Source: Deltaproteobacteria bacterium
GTDB taxonomy: Bacteria > Desulfobacterota > Binatia > UBA12015
DNA: 64,000 bases
Assembly (NCBI GenBank): GCA_016874795.1
Contig: VGTG01000011.1
Location: 1-64,000 of the forward strand
Direction: 5' to 3'
Each line of letters starts with the position of its first letter. Positions within the stretch are counted from its first letter, which is position 1. The notes beneath the pieces are model-generated. The model ran no database searches, was not told the origin of the DNA, and saw only the letters and a program-made list of their open reading frames with translations. Made by a program: the position numbers and the translations under genes. Positions 53,173 to 61,935 of this stretch are shown here, one piece after another.

Positions 53173-53552
53173 GGATCGCGATCGACACCGATCGCTACGT
53201 CGACTTCGCGCGAGGCGAGGAGGAGGCAGTCGCGCAGGTGCGCCGAGCGAGTCGGCTCTACGTTCCGTTCGTCGTGCTTGCGGAGCTCCGGGCGGGCTTC
53301 CTCTGCGGGTCGAGGGCGAGCCGGAACGAGGCGATCCTGACCAGGTTCTTGAACGGTTCCCGCGTGGAAGTGCTCTATCCCGACGAGGAAACGGCGCACC
53401 ACCATGCCCGCCTGTTCCGCGATCTACGCGCGCGAGGCACTCCGATCCCGACGAACGATCTCTGGACCGGGGCACTCGCCGTGCAGCACGGACTCCACCT
53501 GTTCGCGCGTGACAGCCACTTCGACAACCTGCCGCAGATCCCGCGCGTTTGA
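53169..53552 (+). CDS. vapC: PIN-domain toxin (VapC family)
   Basis: This 127-residue PIN-domain RNase has the first acidic residues in IDTDRYVDF (D6 and D8), Glu39 in VLAELRAG, and the C-terminal acids in TNDLWTGALAVQHGL and ARDSHFDN, forming the Mg2+ site. Family members cut tRNA or rRNA, while the cognate VapB holds them inactive. ATG overlaps the vapB stop, the usual VapBC coupling. The usual TDxD/S motif is slightly altered (DTDRY). The immediate neighbours are unrelated, so the pair sits as a small inserted module. Confidence 0.92.
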   Translation: MRIAIDTDRYVDFARGEEEAVAQVRRASRLYVPFVVLAELRAGFLCGSRASRNEAILTRFLNGSRVEVLYPDEETAHHHARLFRDLRARGTPIPTNDLWTGALAVQHGLHLFARDSHFDNLPQIPRV

Positions 53553-53591
53553 CCTTGACCGCTCGCGCGTCCGGGCGTACCTCGCGCTTCC

Positions 53592-55877
53592 ATGTCGCAG
53601 AAGCCGCTCCGCATCGGCCGTACGATCGCCGAATCCACGCCCGCGTTCGACCCGCTCCCGCGTCCGCCCGAGGGCGCGCCGAACGTCGTCGTCATCGTGC
53701 TCGACGACCTCGGCTTCGCGCAGCTCGGCTGCTTCGGCGGCGACGTCGACACGCCGGCGATCGACCGCCTCGCCGCGGGAGGGCTGCGCTACCGAAGCTT
53801 CCACGTGACGGCTCTCTGCTCGCCGACGCGCGCCGCCCTCCTCACCGGCCGGAACCACCACGCCGTCGGCATGGGCTTCCTCACCGACCTCCCTACGGGC
53901 TTCCCCGGCTACAACGGACGCATCCCGAAGTCCGCGGCGACGCTGCCGCGCCTCCTGCGCGACACCGGCTACTCGACCTTCGCGGTCGGGAAGTGGCATC
54001 TCCTGCCGCGCTGGGAGCAGTCCGCCGCGGGACCGTTCGATCGCTGGCCGCTCGGGCTCGGCTTCGAGCGCTACTACGGCTTCCTCGCGGGCGACACGAA
54101 TCAGTGGGCGCCGGAGCTCGTCAGCGACAACGGCTTCGTCGATCCGCCCGCTTCGCCCGAGGAGGGCTATCACCTGACCGAGGACCTCGCCGACCGCGCG
54201 ATCCGCTTCGTTCTCGACCAGCAGCAGGCGACGCCCGGCAAGCCGTTCTTCCTCTACTTCGCGACCGGTGCGATGCACGCGCCGCACCAGGCGCCGCTCG
54301 CATGGATCGACCGCCACCGCGGCCGCTACGACGGCGGCTGGGAGGCGTTCCGCGATCGCGCTTTCGCGCGCCAGCAGGAGCTCGGCATCGTGCGCGCGGG
54401 AGCACCGCTTCCCGGGCGTCCGCCCTGGATCGCGCCGTGGAAGGACCTCTCCGCGGAGGAGCAGACGCTCTTCGCGCGGATGATGGAGGTGTACGCGGGC
54501 TTCCTCGCCCACACGGACGCGCAGATCGGGCGTGTCGTCGACTTCCTCGAGCAGCGCGGCCTTCTCGACGACACGATGGTCGTCCTGATCTCGGACAACG
54601 GCGCCAGCGCCGAGGGCGGACCTCTCGGATCGGACAACGAGCACCGCTTCGCGCACGACATGCTCGACGACCCCTCGAGGTTGCACGCGCGCGTGCATCA
54701 GCTCGGCGGACACCGGACCTACGGCCACTACGCGTGGGGCTGGGCGTGGGCGGGCAACACGCCGTTCCGCCTGTGGAAGCGCTTCGCCTGGCTCGGCGGC
54801 GTGCGCACGCCGCTCGTGGTGCACTGGCCCCGCGGGATCGCGGCGCGCGGCGCGGTCCGCGGACAGTTCTGCCACGCGATCGACGTGCTGCCGACGGTGC
54901 TCGACGTGGTCGGCCTCGAAGCGCCCGCCGTCGTCGATGGGATCGTGCAGCAGCCGATCGACGGCGCTTCGCTGCGCGCGACGTTCGACGACGAAGCCGC
55001 ACCCGATCCGCGCAAGACGCAGTACTTCGAGATGCTCGGGAGCCGCTCGATCTGGCACGACGGCTGGAAGGCGACGGCGGATCACGTTGGCAACCAGCTC
55101 ACCGTCGAGCGTGAGCGCGTCAGCGGAAGTCACGACTTCGAGACGGATCGCTGGTCCCTGTTCAAGCTCGACGACGACCCCGCCGAAGCGAACGACCTCT
55201 CGGAGGAGCAGCCCGTGCAGCTTCGGCGGCTCGTCGATCTCTGGTGGGCCGAGGCGGGTCGCAACCACGTGCTGCCGCTCGAGGACGGATTCCTCGGTCG
55301 CGCCGTCGCGATGGAGCCGTCGCCGTGGGGCGTTCGCGGCCGCGCCGACTTGACGGCGGGGGGCGGTCCCGTCTCCGAGACGCTGCTGCCGCCGATGGGC
55401 GGAGGCTTTCGTCTCGTCGCGGAGATCGAGGTGCCGGAGGAGGGCGCCGACGGCGTCGTCGCGGCGCTCGGCGACTGGCACAACGGCTGGGCCTGCTACG
55501 TCGTGGACGGCGCCGCCGCGGTCTGCCTCAACCTCTTCGGCGATCCCGTACGCGTCGTCGCGCCGGAGCCTCTCGCACCCGGCCCGCAGCGTATCGAGAT
55601 CCTGTATCGCCGCGCGCGAGCGGGCGGCGGACCGCTCGCGCTGTGCGTCGGCGGCGCGCCGGTCGCGCACGGCCGCGTGCCCTCGGACCTTCCGTTCCGC
55701 TGGCAGATCGGCGGCGCAGGACTCCTGATCGGAGAGGACCGCGGGTTCCCCGTCTGCGAAGACTACCGTCCGCCCGCGACGTTCCGCGGCCGCATCGAGC
55801 GCGTCGTCCTCGAAGCGCTGGCACTCCTTCCGCCGGACCAGCAAGCGGAGATCGAGGCGCTTCTGCGCCACGAGTGA
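53592..55877 (+). CDS. Arylsulfatase (Cys-type)
   Basis: This 761-residue sulfatase has metal-binding DDLG (D38, D39), the formylglycine motif CSPTR (C76, P78, R80) followed by AALLTGRN, the GKWHL substrate motif near residue 136, and SDNGAS near residue 335. A C-terminal beta-rich extension ends the chain. Cys at position 76 means activation by a formylglycine-generating enzyme, not encoded here. There is no signal peptide, so it is cytoplasmic or exported by a non-Sec route. It should cleave a sulfate ester, with the substrate unknown. Monocistronic, 40 bp after vapC. Confidence 0.93.
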   Translation: MSQKPLRIGRTIAESTPAFDPLPRPPEGAPNVVVIVLDDLGFAQLGCFGGDVDTPAIDRLAAGGLRYRSFHVTALCSPTRAALLTGRNHHAVGMGFLTDLPTGFPGYNGRIPKSAATLPRLLRDTGYSTFAVGKWHLLPRWEQSAAGPFDRWPLGLGFERYYGFLAGDTNQWAPELVSDNGFVDPPASPEEGYHLTEDLADRAIRFVLDQQQATPGKPFFLYFATGAMHAPHQAPLAWIDRHRGRYDGGWEAFRDRAFARQQELGIVRAGAPLPGRPPWIAPWKDLSAEEQTLFARMMEVYAGFLAHTDAQIGRVVDFLEQRGLLDDTMVVLISDNGASAEGGPLGSDNEHRFAHDMLDDPSRLHARVHQLGGHRTYGHYAWGWAWAGNTPFRLWKRFAWLGGVRTPLVVHWPRGIAARGAVRGQFCHAIDVLPTVLDVVGLEAPAVVDGIVQQPIDGASLRATFDDEAAPDPRKTQYFEMLGSRSIWHDGWKATADHVGNQLTVERERVSGSHDFETDRWSLFKLDDDPAEANDLSEEQPVQLRRLVDLWWAEAGRNHVLPLEDGFLGRAVAMEPSPWGVRGRADLTAGGGPVSETLLPPMGGGFRLVAEIEVPEEGADGVVAALGDWHNGWACYVVDGAAAVCLNLFGDPVRVVAPEPLAPGPQRIEILYRRARAGGGPLALCVGGAPVAHGRVPSDLPFRWQIGGAGLLIGEDRGFPVCEDYRPPATFRGRIERVVLEALALLPPDQQAEIEALLRHE

Positions 55878-55921
55878 GACGTGCACGCTCGGTGCGGAGG
55901 TCCGACCGCGGCCGTGCGAGC

Positions 55922-56720
55922 TCAGCTCAGGTCGAGGCCGATCGTGAAGCGGCCGACCCAGCCGGTGCCGCCCCCGTCGCGCTCGAGGGCGAGCATCAGC
56001 TCGTCGCCGTTCTGCCCGAAGATCCCGTCCGTCTCGTTCGTCGTGTCGGGCGTCCCGCGATCGGCGTAGGGCGGCTCCGCGAGCACCGCTTCGGTCACCG
56101 TCTCGTCGAAGAAGAACTGCGACGTGAAGTCGTACGTCGTGTCGCCCGAAGCCGAGAAGAACCGCACCTTGAAGTGGATGTGGATCGTGCGTCCCGGGTA
56201 CCAGCCGGGATTAGATCGTATCGAACACGACCGTGCCGTCGCCGGCGGTCGCCTGGAAGCCGCGGAGGAACGTTTCGCCGACGGCGTTCTCGACGTCGGA
56301 GTACACGCCCGCGGCGTCGGTGTGCCAGAGGTCGACCTGCGCGCCTTCGAGTGGCGAGCACGCTTCGCCGGCGACCTCGAAGACGCCGATCTCGAGCCGG
56401 AGCGGAAGGCCGTCGAGCACGGCGGCGCGCGTCGTGCCGGTCGTGAGGTCGGAGCGCTCGAGACCTTCGTCGACGAAGAACGGACCTTCTGTCTTCGCGG
56501 GCGTGACGACGCAGGAGAGCTGCGCCGGCGTCGGGCTCGGCGTGGGATTCGCTCCCGGAGTCGGCGTCGGCGTCGGTCCGCCCGAGGCGGACGAGCTGCC
56601 CGAGCCGCCGCACCCTTCGACGCCGAGCCACGTCGAAAGCCCGATCGCTCCGAGCACGCCCAGGGCCTCGCGACGGCTGATCGTCTCGACCGCCGGTGTC
56701 CTCTTCTCTCGCTGCTTCAT
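55922..56720 (-). pseudogene. Intradiol ring-cleavage dioxygenase, frameshifted
   Basis: The first 170 codons (56720-56211) encode a Tat signal (SRREALGVLGAIG), a Gly/Ser and PT-rich linker, and the N-terminal half of an intradiol dioxygenase (TEGPFFVDEGLERSDL, VDLWHTDAAGVYSD). The frame then hits TAA. Deleting one A in TCTAATCCC restores YPGWYPGRTIHIHFKVR, which holds the Fe ligands Tyr and HIH, followed by 80 codons down to 55922 (FFSASGDTTYDFTSQ ... GWVGRFTIGLDLS). The break lies right before the active site, so a functional enzyme requires a frameshift. If repaired it is 265 residues, exported, and would open catechol-like rings. Confidence 0.88.
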
Positions 56721-56999
56721 CGGCTCTTCCCTCGATTCTTGCCTCACCTCCGAGGCCCGAGTCCAGGAGCCAGCCGAGCGGCCGTCCGGCCGCGGGCAGG
56801 TTACTGCGATCGTCCTGCCACGCGACAACGGCGGAAACGGCGAAAAGCGCGAGGCGCCTCGGCGACGCCTCCGGGCGTGCGGATGCGGGACCTGCACCCG
56901 CGTGCGGAAGCCCGCACGAGTCGTTTGCTTCGCGCGGACCAAGAGGTGTACACGGCGGCACCGCCGCGGCCACATCTAAACCGGGAGAGGAGGACAGAG

Positions 57000-57977
57000 A
57001 TGAGCCGTCAGAGGGGTTCGAGTCCGGGATTCACGTACGCGTCGCTGTCGATCGCGCTGCTCTTGGCGTCGGGCACCCAGGCGACGGCGGAGGAAAAGGC
57101 GCCGCCCGAAGACCTGAACCAGGCCGACATGCTCGGCACACCCAATCCGGAGGCGGAGGCCGAGGAGGCCGAGGAGGAAAGCGAGAAGAGCGGCCTCGGA
57201 AGCCGCTTCTCGGTCGTCGTCAACATGGATTTCACGACGGCCTACGTGTTCCGCGGCATCCTGCAGGAGCGGAACGGCTTCATCTGGCAGCCGTCGATCG
57301 ACATCGGGCTGAATCTGTACGAGGGCGAAGGCGCGCTCAGCAGCGTCGATCTCGGGTTCGGCATCTGGAACAGCTTCCAGAGTGAGCAGACGCTCGCGGA
57401 GAACGGTCCCGCGAACCTCTACGAGACCGACTACTACCCGAGCGTGACGCTCGCGTGGTCGCCCGGGATCGAGACCGCGCTGACCTACCAGATCTACACG
57501 AGCCCGAATGGCGCGTTCACGACGATCCAGCAGCTCGACTTCAGCGTCGGCTGGGACGACAGCGAGGTGCTCGGAGCGTTCGCGCTTTATCCGACGGCGC
57601 TCTTCTCCTTCGAGGTCGACGGCACCTCGTTCGGCGAGAAGGAAGGCGGCTACTTCGAGCTCGCACTCGAGCCCGGATTCGACGTCACCTTCCCCGGCGA
57701 CGAGGAGGAGAATTACCCGCTCACGCTGAGCTTTCCGCTCGCCGTCGGGCTCTCGCTGTACGACTACTACGAGACGGAGGAGAGCGACGACACCTTCGGC
57801 TTCTTCAGCTTCGGGTTCGGCCTGAGCATCCCGCTCGCGTTCATCCCCGAGGACTTCGGAGCGTGGAGCGCGGGAGCCGGCGTCGTGATCTACGTGCTGG
57901 GCGACACGCTCGAGGAAGTGAACCTCGGCGACAGCCCGTTCGCGGTCGGGACCGGGAGCATCACGCTCGAGTTCTGA
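57000..57977 (+). CDS. Outer-membrane beta-barrel-like protein
   Basis: This 325-residue exported protein has a signal peptide (residues 1-30, ending TQATAE), then an acidic Glu/Ala-rich spacer (residues 45-65). About a dozen amphipathic beta-strands with alternating hydrophobic residues and aromatic girdles follow (VVVNMDFTTAYVFRG, SVTLAWSPGIETALTYQIY, FFSFGFGLSIPLAF). It ends in a terminal phenylalanine (GSITLEF), the usual outer-membrane insertion signal. It resembles TorF or DUF-type porin-like proteins; transported solute unknown. GAGAGGAGG ribosome site ahead. Lies next to the dioxygenase but is transcribed the other way. Confidence 0.85.
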   Translation: MSRQRGSSPGFTYASLSIALLLASGTQATAEEKAPPEDLNQADMLGTPNPEAEAEEAEEESEKSGLGSRFSVVVNMDFTTAYVFRGILQERNGFIWQPSIDIGLNLYEGEGALSSVDLGFGIWNSFQSEQTLAENGPANLYETDYYPSVTLAWSPGIETALTYQIYTSPNGAFTTIQQLDFSVGWDDSEVLGAFALYPTALFSFEVDGTSFGEKEGGYFELALEPGFDVTFPGDEEENYPLTLSFPLAVGLSLYDYYETEESDDTFGFFSFGFGLSIPLAFIPEDFGAWSAGAGVVIYVLGDTLEEVNLGDSPFAVGTGSITLEF

Positions 57978-57990
57978 CGCGGCGACGCAA

Positions 57991-58017
57991 CCCGAGCGCG
58001 GCGAGCCCGCGCTCGGG
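57991..58017 (+). terminator. Hairpin after the barrel gene
   Basis: A perfect 11-bp stem (57991-58001 with 58007-58017, 5-nt loop) lies 13 bp past the barrel stop. No U tract follows, so it terminates weakly or only stabilises the 3' end. Confidence 0.55.
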
Positions 58018-58065
58018 AACGATGACCGTGCCCCTTGGCGGTCGGCTCGTTAGGTACTCCGCCCC

Positions 58066-58944
58066 ATGGGTTCAACGCCGAAGGGGCGCGCGACCGGACC
58101 CGGGGTCTTGCTGACCCAGCTTCTCGCCGTGCACGCCACCTCCGAGATGTGGGTCTGGGCGGCCTACGGCAAGTTCGGGACCCAGGTCGGCATCTGGGCG
58201 GATCTCCTCGGCTTGTGGCCGCCCCTCGATCCCCGACCGGGGTACGTCGTGGCGCTCGCCTTGTCGGCGGTCGCGGCGCTGGCCTTCGTCCCCGGGCGGG
58301 CGCGCATCGCGGCCGGGCTCCAGACGGCCCTCATGTGCGCGATCGCGGTGTACTTCTTCCCGAACGTTCCCAACCACTTCATCGCCTTCACGATGGGTCT
58401 GGGGCTCTGCGCGTTCTGCGATCCCGAGCGGGAGACCGATCTCCTGCTCTTGGGGCTTCGATCCGTGGCGGCCCTGATCTTCTTCGGCGCCGGCATCCAG
58501 AAGATCCTCCACGGCACCTACTTCCACGGTGCGATCTTCGGCTTCATGGTCGCGGAGGGACCGAACTTCCGGGAGACGTTGAAGTACCTGCTCCCGGCCG
58601 ACGAGATGGCGCGGCTGCAGGCGGCCCGGGGCCGGGGGCCCTTCTTCCTCTCGTCCTGGCTCGGGATCTTCGCCGCGAACCTCAGCTGGATCCTGGAGAT
58701 CCTGCTGCCGGCCGGGCTCCTCATCCGGGCGACCCGCGTCGGCGCCGCGATCGCGGCCGTCCTCTTCGTCGTCGTGATTCAGCTCTCGGCGCGCGAGGTC
58801 TTCTTCGCGGGCTTCATGGTGCCGCTGCTCTTGCTGTGGGTCTCGCCGGCGGCAGCCGTGCGCTCCCTTCCGGTCGTCTACTTCGTCGACGCCTACCTCG
58901 TGCTCGCCGGCTTCGGCCTCTTTCCGTACTTCGCCGCCATATGA
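58066..58944 (+). CDS. Polytopic membrane protein (HTTM/DoxX-like)
   Basis: This 292-residue integral membrane protein has about seven helices. Features are WAAYGKFGTQVGIWADLLGL, PNHFIAFTMGLGLCAF, the polar loop FFGAGIQKILHGTYFHGAIF and ANLSWILEILLPAGLLI. The Q-K-I-L-HG-T-Y motif and a helix packed with an acidic residue resemble HTTM/DoxX-type proteins that act with vitamin-K-like or sulfur redox systems. Family confidence is moderate. It overlaps the next gene by ATGA, so the two probably work together. Confidence 0.7.
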   Translation: MGSTPKGRATGPGVLLTQLLAVHATSEMWVWAAYGKFGTQVGIWADLLGLWPPLDPRPGYVVALALSAVAALAFVPGRARIAAGLQTALMCAIAVYFFPNVPNHFIAFTMGLGLCAFCDPERETDLLLLGLRSVAALIFFGAGIQKILHGTYFHGAIFGFMVAEGPNFRETLKYLLPADEMARLQAARGRGPFFLSSWLGIFAANLSWILEILLPAGLLIRATRVGAAIAAVLFVVVIQLSAREVFFAGFMVPLLLLWVSPAAAVRSLPVVYFVDAYLVLAGFGLFPYFAAI

Positions 58945-59429
58945 CCACGGAGACCAAGACCCGCTGGGTGAAGGGGTTCCTGTGGGCCCTCGTCGCGTGG
59001 CCGTTCGTCCACTTCGCGATCACGCGATCGCTGGACATCGATCCTTGGCGGCTCGGGGGCTGGGCGATGTACGCGACGACGCCGATCCGCGTCGAGCTGA
59101 ACCTCACCCGGATCACGCCGCAGGGTGAGGGGCCCGTCGAGCGAATGTCCCAGCCGATGATCGAGTGGGGCGACTGGTACATCAACAACGGCGCCCGGCT
59201 CGGCCCGCTCTATCCTCCCGACGGAGGCGCTGCGATCGTCTTCGCGAACAATCCCGGGGTCAATCGGATCGCGATCTACGTCTCCCACGGCCACCTCACG
59301 TGGCGCGGCGACTGGGGCTACGCGACGACACGTTACGAGTACATTCGTCCGGGAACCCGGATACGCACGACACCGCTCGAGGGAGATCTGATCCAGCGCC
59401 CGACGGAACCTCCGGGCGGGTCGAGCTGA
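58941..59429 (+). CDS. Membrane-anchored partner of the HTTM-like protein
   Basis: This 162-residue protein has one N-terminal membrane helix (WVKGFLWALVAWPFVHFAI) and then an extracytoplasmic beta domain with conserved aromatic residues (GWAMYATTPIRVELNL; MIEWGDWYINNGARLGPLYPP; HGHLTWRGDWGYATTRYEYI). It has no recognised family. The start overlaps the stop of the upstream membrane protein (ATGA), a sign of translational coupling and probably a physical complex. It is not predicted to bind metal. Confidence 0.7.
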   Translation: MTTETKTRWVKGFLWALVAWPFVHFAITRSLDIDPWRLGGWAMYATTPIRVELNLTRITPQGEGPVERMSQPMIEWGDWYINNGARLGPLYPPDGGAAIVFANNPGVNRIAIYVSHGHLTWRGDWGYATTRYEYIRPGTRIRTTPLEGDLIQRPTEPPGGSS

Positions 59430-59433
59430 CGCT

Positions 59434-60570
59434 CTACGACTCGATCGGGATCGGCCGCGGCGGAAGGAGGCGGACCGCCGTCGGATCCCACGTCGCCCAC
59501 ATCGAGGCGCCGAGCGTGAGCCCCTCCGGCCGCTCGTCGTCGTCGACGTGCGCGATGATCTCGTTGTCGTCGCCGTCGCGCAGAGCGCAGCGGAGGACGG
59601 GTCCCTGGAAGACGATGCCGGTCACGGTGACCGGGATGCCGCGTCCATGCGACGGCGCGGTCGGGCCGAGGCGGATCCGCTCCGGGCGGAGCATCAAGAT
59701 CCCGTCGGAGCCGGAAGCGACGCTTCCGTCCGCGACGGGAGCATCGATCAGGACGCCGCCGGCGAGACGCACGGTCGCGCGGCCGCCTTCCACGCGCAGG
59801 GCGATCGTCGGCAGCAGGTTCGCCGTCCCGATGAAGCCTGCGACGAAGACGCTCGCCGGGGAGTGATAGATCTCCTCGGGCGTGCCGACCTGCTCGACGT
59901 GCCCTTCGCTCATCACGGCGATCTGGTCGGACATCGTCAGCGCTTCTTCCTGGTCGTGCGTGACGAAGACGAACGTGATGCCGACCTCGCGCTGGATGCG
60001 CTTCAGCTCGATCTGCATCGCTTGTCGGAGCTTCGCGTCGAGGGCGCTCAAAGGCTCGTCCAGGAGGAGCGCGCTCGGGAGGTTCACGAGCGCGCGGGCG
60101 AGCGCAACGCGCTGCCGCTGGCCGCCGGAGAGCTGGTCCGGACGCCGCTGCGCGAAGTCGGCGAGGCGCACGACCTCGAGCATCTGCTTGACGCGGCTCG
60201 AGACCTCCGCGTCCGCGACGCCCTTGATGCGCGGCCCGAAGGCGACGTTGTCGAACACGTTCAGGTGCGGGAAGAGCGCGTACTGCTGGAAGACCGTGTT
60301 GACGTTCCGCCGGTACGGCGGGAGCTTCGAGACGTCGACGCCGTCGAGGCAGATGCGCCCGCTGGTCACGTCCTCGAAGCCGGCGATCATGCGGAGCATC
60401 GTCGTCTTGCCGCAACCCGACGGGCCGAGCATCGAGAAGAAAGCGCCGCGCGGGATGTCGAAGTGCCCGCGCTGCACGGCGACGAAGCTGCCGTAGCGCT
60501 TGTGGACCTCCTGCAACGAGATGACGGGAACCAAAGGGTCGCCCGTGGTCGGGCTCGAAGACGTGCTCAG
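59434..60570 (-). CDS. PotA-like ABC transporter ATP-binding protein
   Basis: This 378-residue ATPase of the polyamine/spermidine (PotA) class shows Walker A GPSGCGKTT, signature LSGGQRQRVALARAL, Walker B ALLLDEPLSALD, H-loop VFVTHDQEEAL, and a C-terminal TOBE domain (PERIRLGP ... VTGIVFQGPVLRCAL). It needs permease and binding-protein partners, which are not in this window. Position 60570 is a CTG that follows AGGAG by eight bases and overlaps the upstream stop (CTGA), so it may be a rare CTG start; TTG at 60534 is the conservative alternative. No in-frame ATG or GTG precedes the homology. Confidence 0.9.
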   Translation of the reverse strand: MSTSSSPTTGDPLVPVISLQEVHKRYGSFVAVQRGHFDIPRGAFFSMLGPSGCGKTTMLRMIAGFEDVTSGRICLDGVDVSKLPPYRRNVNTVFQQYALFPHLNVFDNVAFGPRIKGVADAEVSSRVKQMLEVVRLADFAQRRPDQLSGGQRQRVALARALVNLPSALLLDEPLSALDAKLRQAMQIELKRIQREVGITFVFVTHDQEEALTMSDQIAVMSEGHVEQVGTPEEIYHSPASVFVAGFIGTANLLPTIALRVEGGRATVRLAGGVLIDAPVADGSVASGSDGILMLRPERIRLGPTAPSHGRGIPVTVTGIVFQGPVLRCALRDGDDNEIIAHVDDDERPEGLTLGASMWATWDPTAVRLLPPRPIPIES

Positions 60571-61862
60571 CCTCGTTTCTCCTCTGCGGCGCCGGCCGGT
60601 TGTGCTCGAGCGGACGGATTCCCGGCGCTTTTCGCAGAAGGCTCCGCGGGCTGCAAGGCGTCGTCGTGCTCCGCATCGCCCTCCGCAGTCGTCGCCTCGT
60701 CCGACTGCGCCGGCAACGCGGGGATCGCCTCGACCTCGTACTGCTTGTCGCGCGATCCGTACACGTAGCGGGATGTCTTCGAGAGCTCCGTCGCGAGCGA
60801 CGCCACCTCCTCGTCGAACCAGCGCGGCGTCGCGGCGATGCGCTCGCGGATCCGCTCGAGATACGCCTCCGTCCCCGGCGCGTCCGGGTAGTAGCGCCGA
60901 TAGATGTCGTAGCGGAACAGCCGCTTCAGGCGATGCAGGTTCGCGGGCATGGTCGGGAGCGGCAGGAGCGCGACGTCGGTCTTGCCCTTCACGCGTCGCT
61001 CCTCGAGTCGCTGCTGCACGACGTCGAGGCTGTTCTGTAGGAGCTCCGGGGTGCAGAAGCAGGCGAACTCGTCGTACAGGAGCCGCATCGTCGTGCTCGC
61101 CTCTTCGATCGGGAGGCGCGCCTGGCGCTCCCGCCCCATGCGTCGCAGGAGCAGCATGAACGGGACCGGCTGGTTCCCGGTCTTCTCGATCACCGCGGGG
61201 TCGCGGAAGTCCGGCTGGCGGTACGGGAAGTGCCGCGGGTCGATGACGTCGAAGCCGCCGCGGCCGTAGAAGAGGATGCGCTGCAGCGAGAGACGGTCGT
61301 CCGGCGAGAAGTACTCCATCTCCGCGGCGAGGTTCAGGTGGACGCCGAAGTACTTCGAAGGCTGGTCCGGAAGCGGCAGCTTCACGAGCTCGCGCTGCTG
61401 GAGCTGGTAAAGGTACTCGACCGCGAGCTCGACCGGCGCGATGCGGAGCCAGTAGGTCAGCACGGTTCCGCGCGCCTCCGGCAGCATGAAGATGTGCGAC
61501 AGGTAGACGGTGCAGAGGTCCGGCGCCCAGGCGGGATTGTAGGTGACCGACCCGTCGCGGACGCCGCGCAGATTGCCCTCGCGGTCCTTCGCGACGAGAA
61601 CGAAGTAGCGGATGAACGTCCCCGACGGCAGCGGCTCGAACGCGTCGTCGAGGAGGAAGCGCCGGATCGCGTGCTCCGGCTCCATCTCGCCCTGCGGGCC
61701 GAAGGCGTCCCAGAGGATCTGGTAGGCGCGGGGAAAGTCCGGGTGGTCGGGGTGCTCGATCGAGTCCAGCTCGTAGCGCCGCGTCTCGCGCTCGATCATC
61801 TCGACGATGTCTTGCTGATAGAGGTCCTTGAGGCATAGGCGGACTCGCGTTGCGAGGCTCAT
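60567..61862 (-). CDS. GNAT-like fold protein coupled to the PotA-like ATPase
   Basis: This 431-residue protein resembles an N-acyltransferase of the GNAT fold in its first 250 residues: acyl-CoA-side strand SGTFIRYFVLVAKDREGNLR, motif-A-like TVYLSHIFMLPEARGTVLTYWL, and RILFYGRGGFDVIDPRHFPY. The remainder is helical, and the last 50 residues are Ala/Glu-rich. No close family is recognised. The ATG at 61862 has GGAGAG upstream. It overlaps the ATPase start, so both proteins are translated together. Divergent from the FAD oxidoreductase, whose start lies 74 bp away. Confidence 0.65.
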   Translation of the reverse strand: MSLATRVRLCLKDLYQQDIVEMIERETRRYELDSIEHPDHPDFPRAYQILWDAFGPQGEMEPEHAIRRFLLDDAFEPLPSGTFIRYFVLVAKDREGNLRGVRDGSVTYNPAWAPDLCTVYLSHIFMLPEARGTVLTYWLRIAPVELAVEYLYQLQQRELVKLPLPDQPSKYFGVHLNLAAEMEYFSPDDRLSLQRILFYGRGGFDVIDPRHFPYRQPDFRDPAVIEKTGNQPVPFMLLLRRMGRERQARLPIEEASTTMRLLYDEFACFCTPELLQNSLDVVQQRLEERRVKGKTDVALLPLPTMPANLHRLKRLFRYDIYRRYYPDAPGTEAYLERIRERIAATPRWFDEEVASLATELSKTSRYVYGSRDKQYEVEAIPALPAQSDEATTAEGDAEHDDALQPAEPSAKSAGNPSARAQPAGAAEEKRG

Positions 61863-61935
61863 GATGGACTCTCCGTGCCGAAGGATGCCAATGCCGCGGC
61901 TCCAGTGCAAAGATTGCCATTCGGGATCGAAACCC

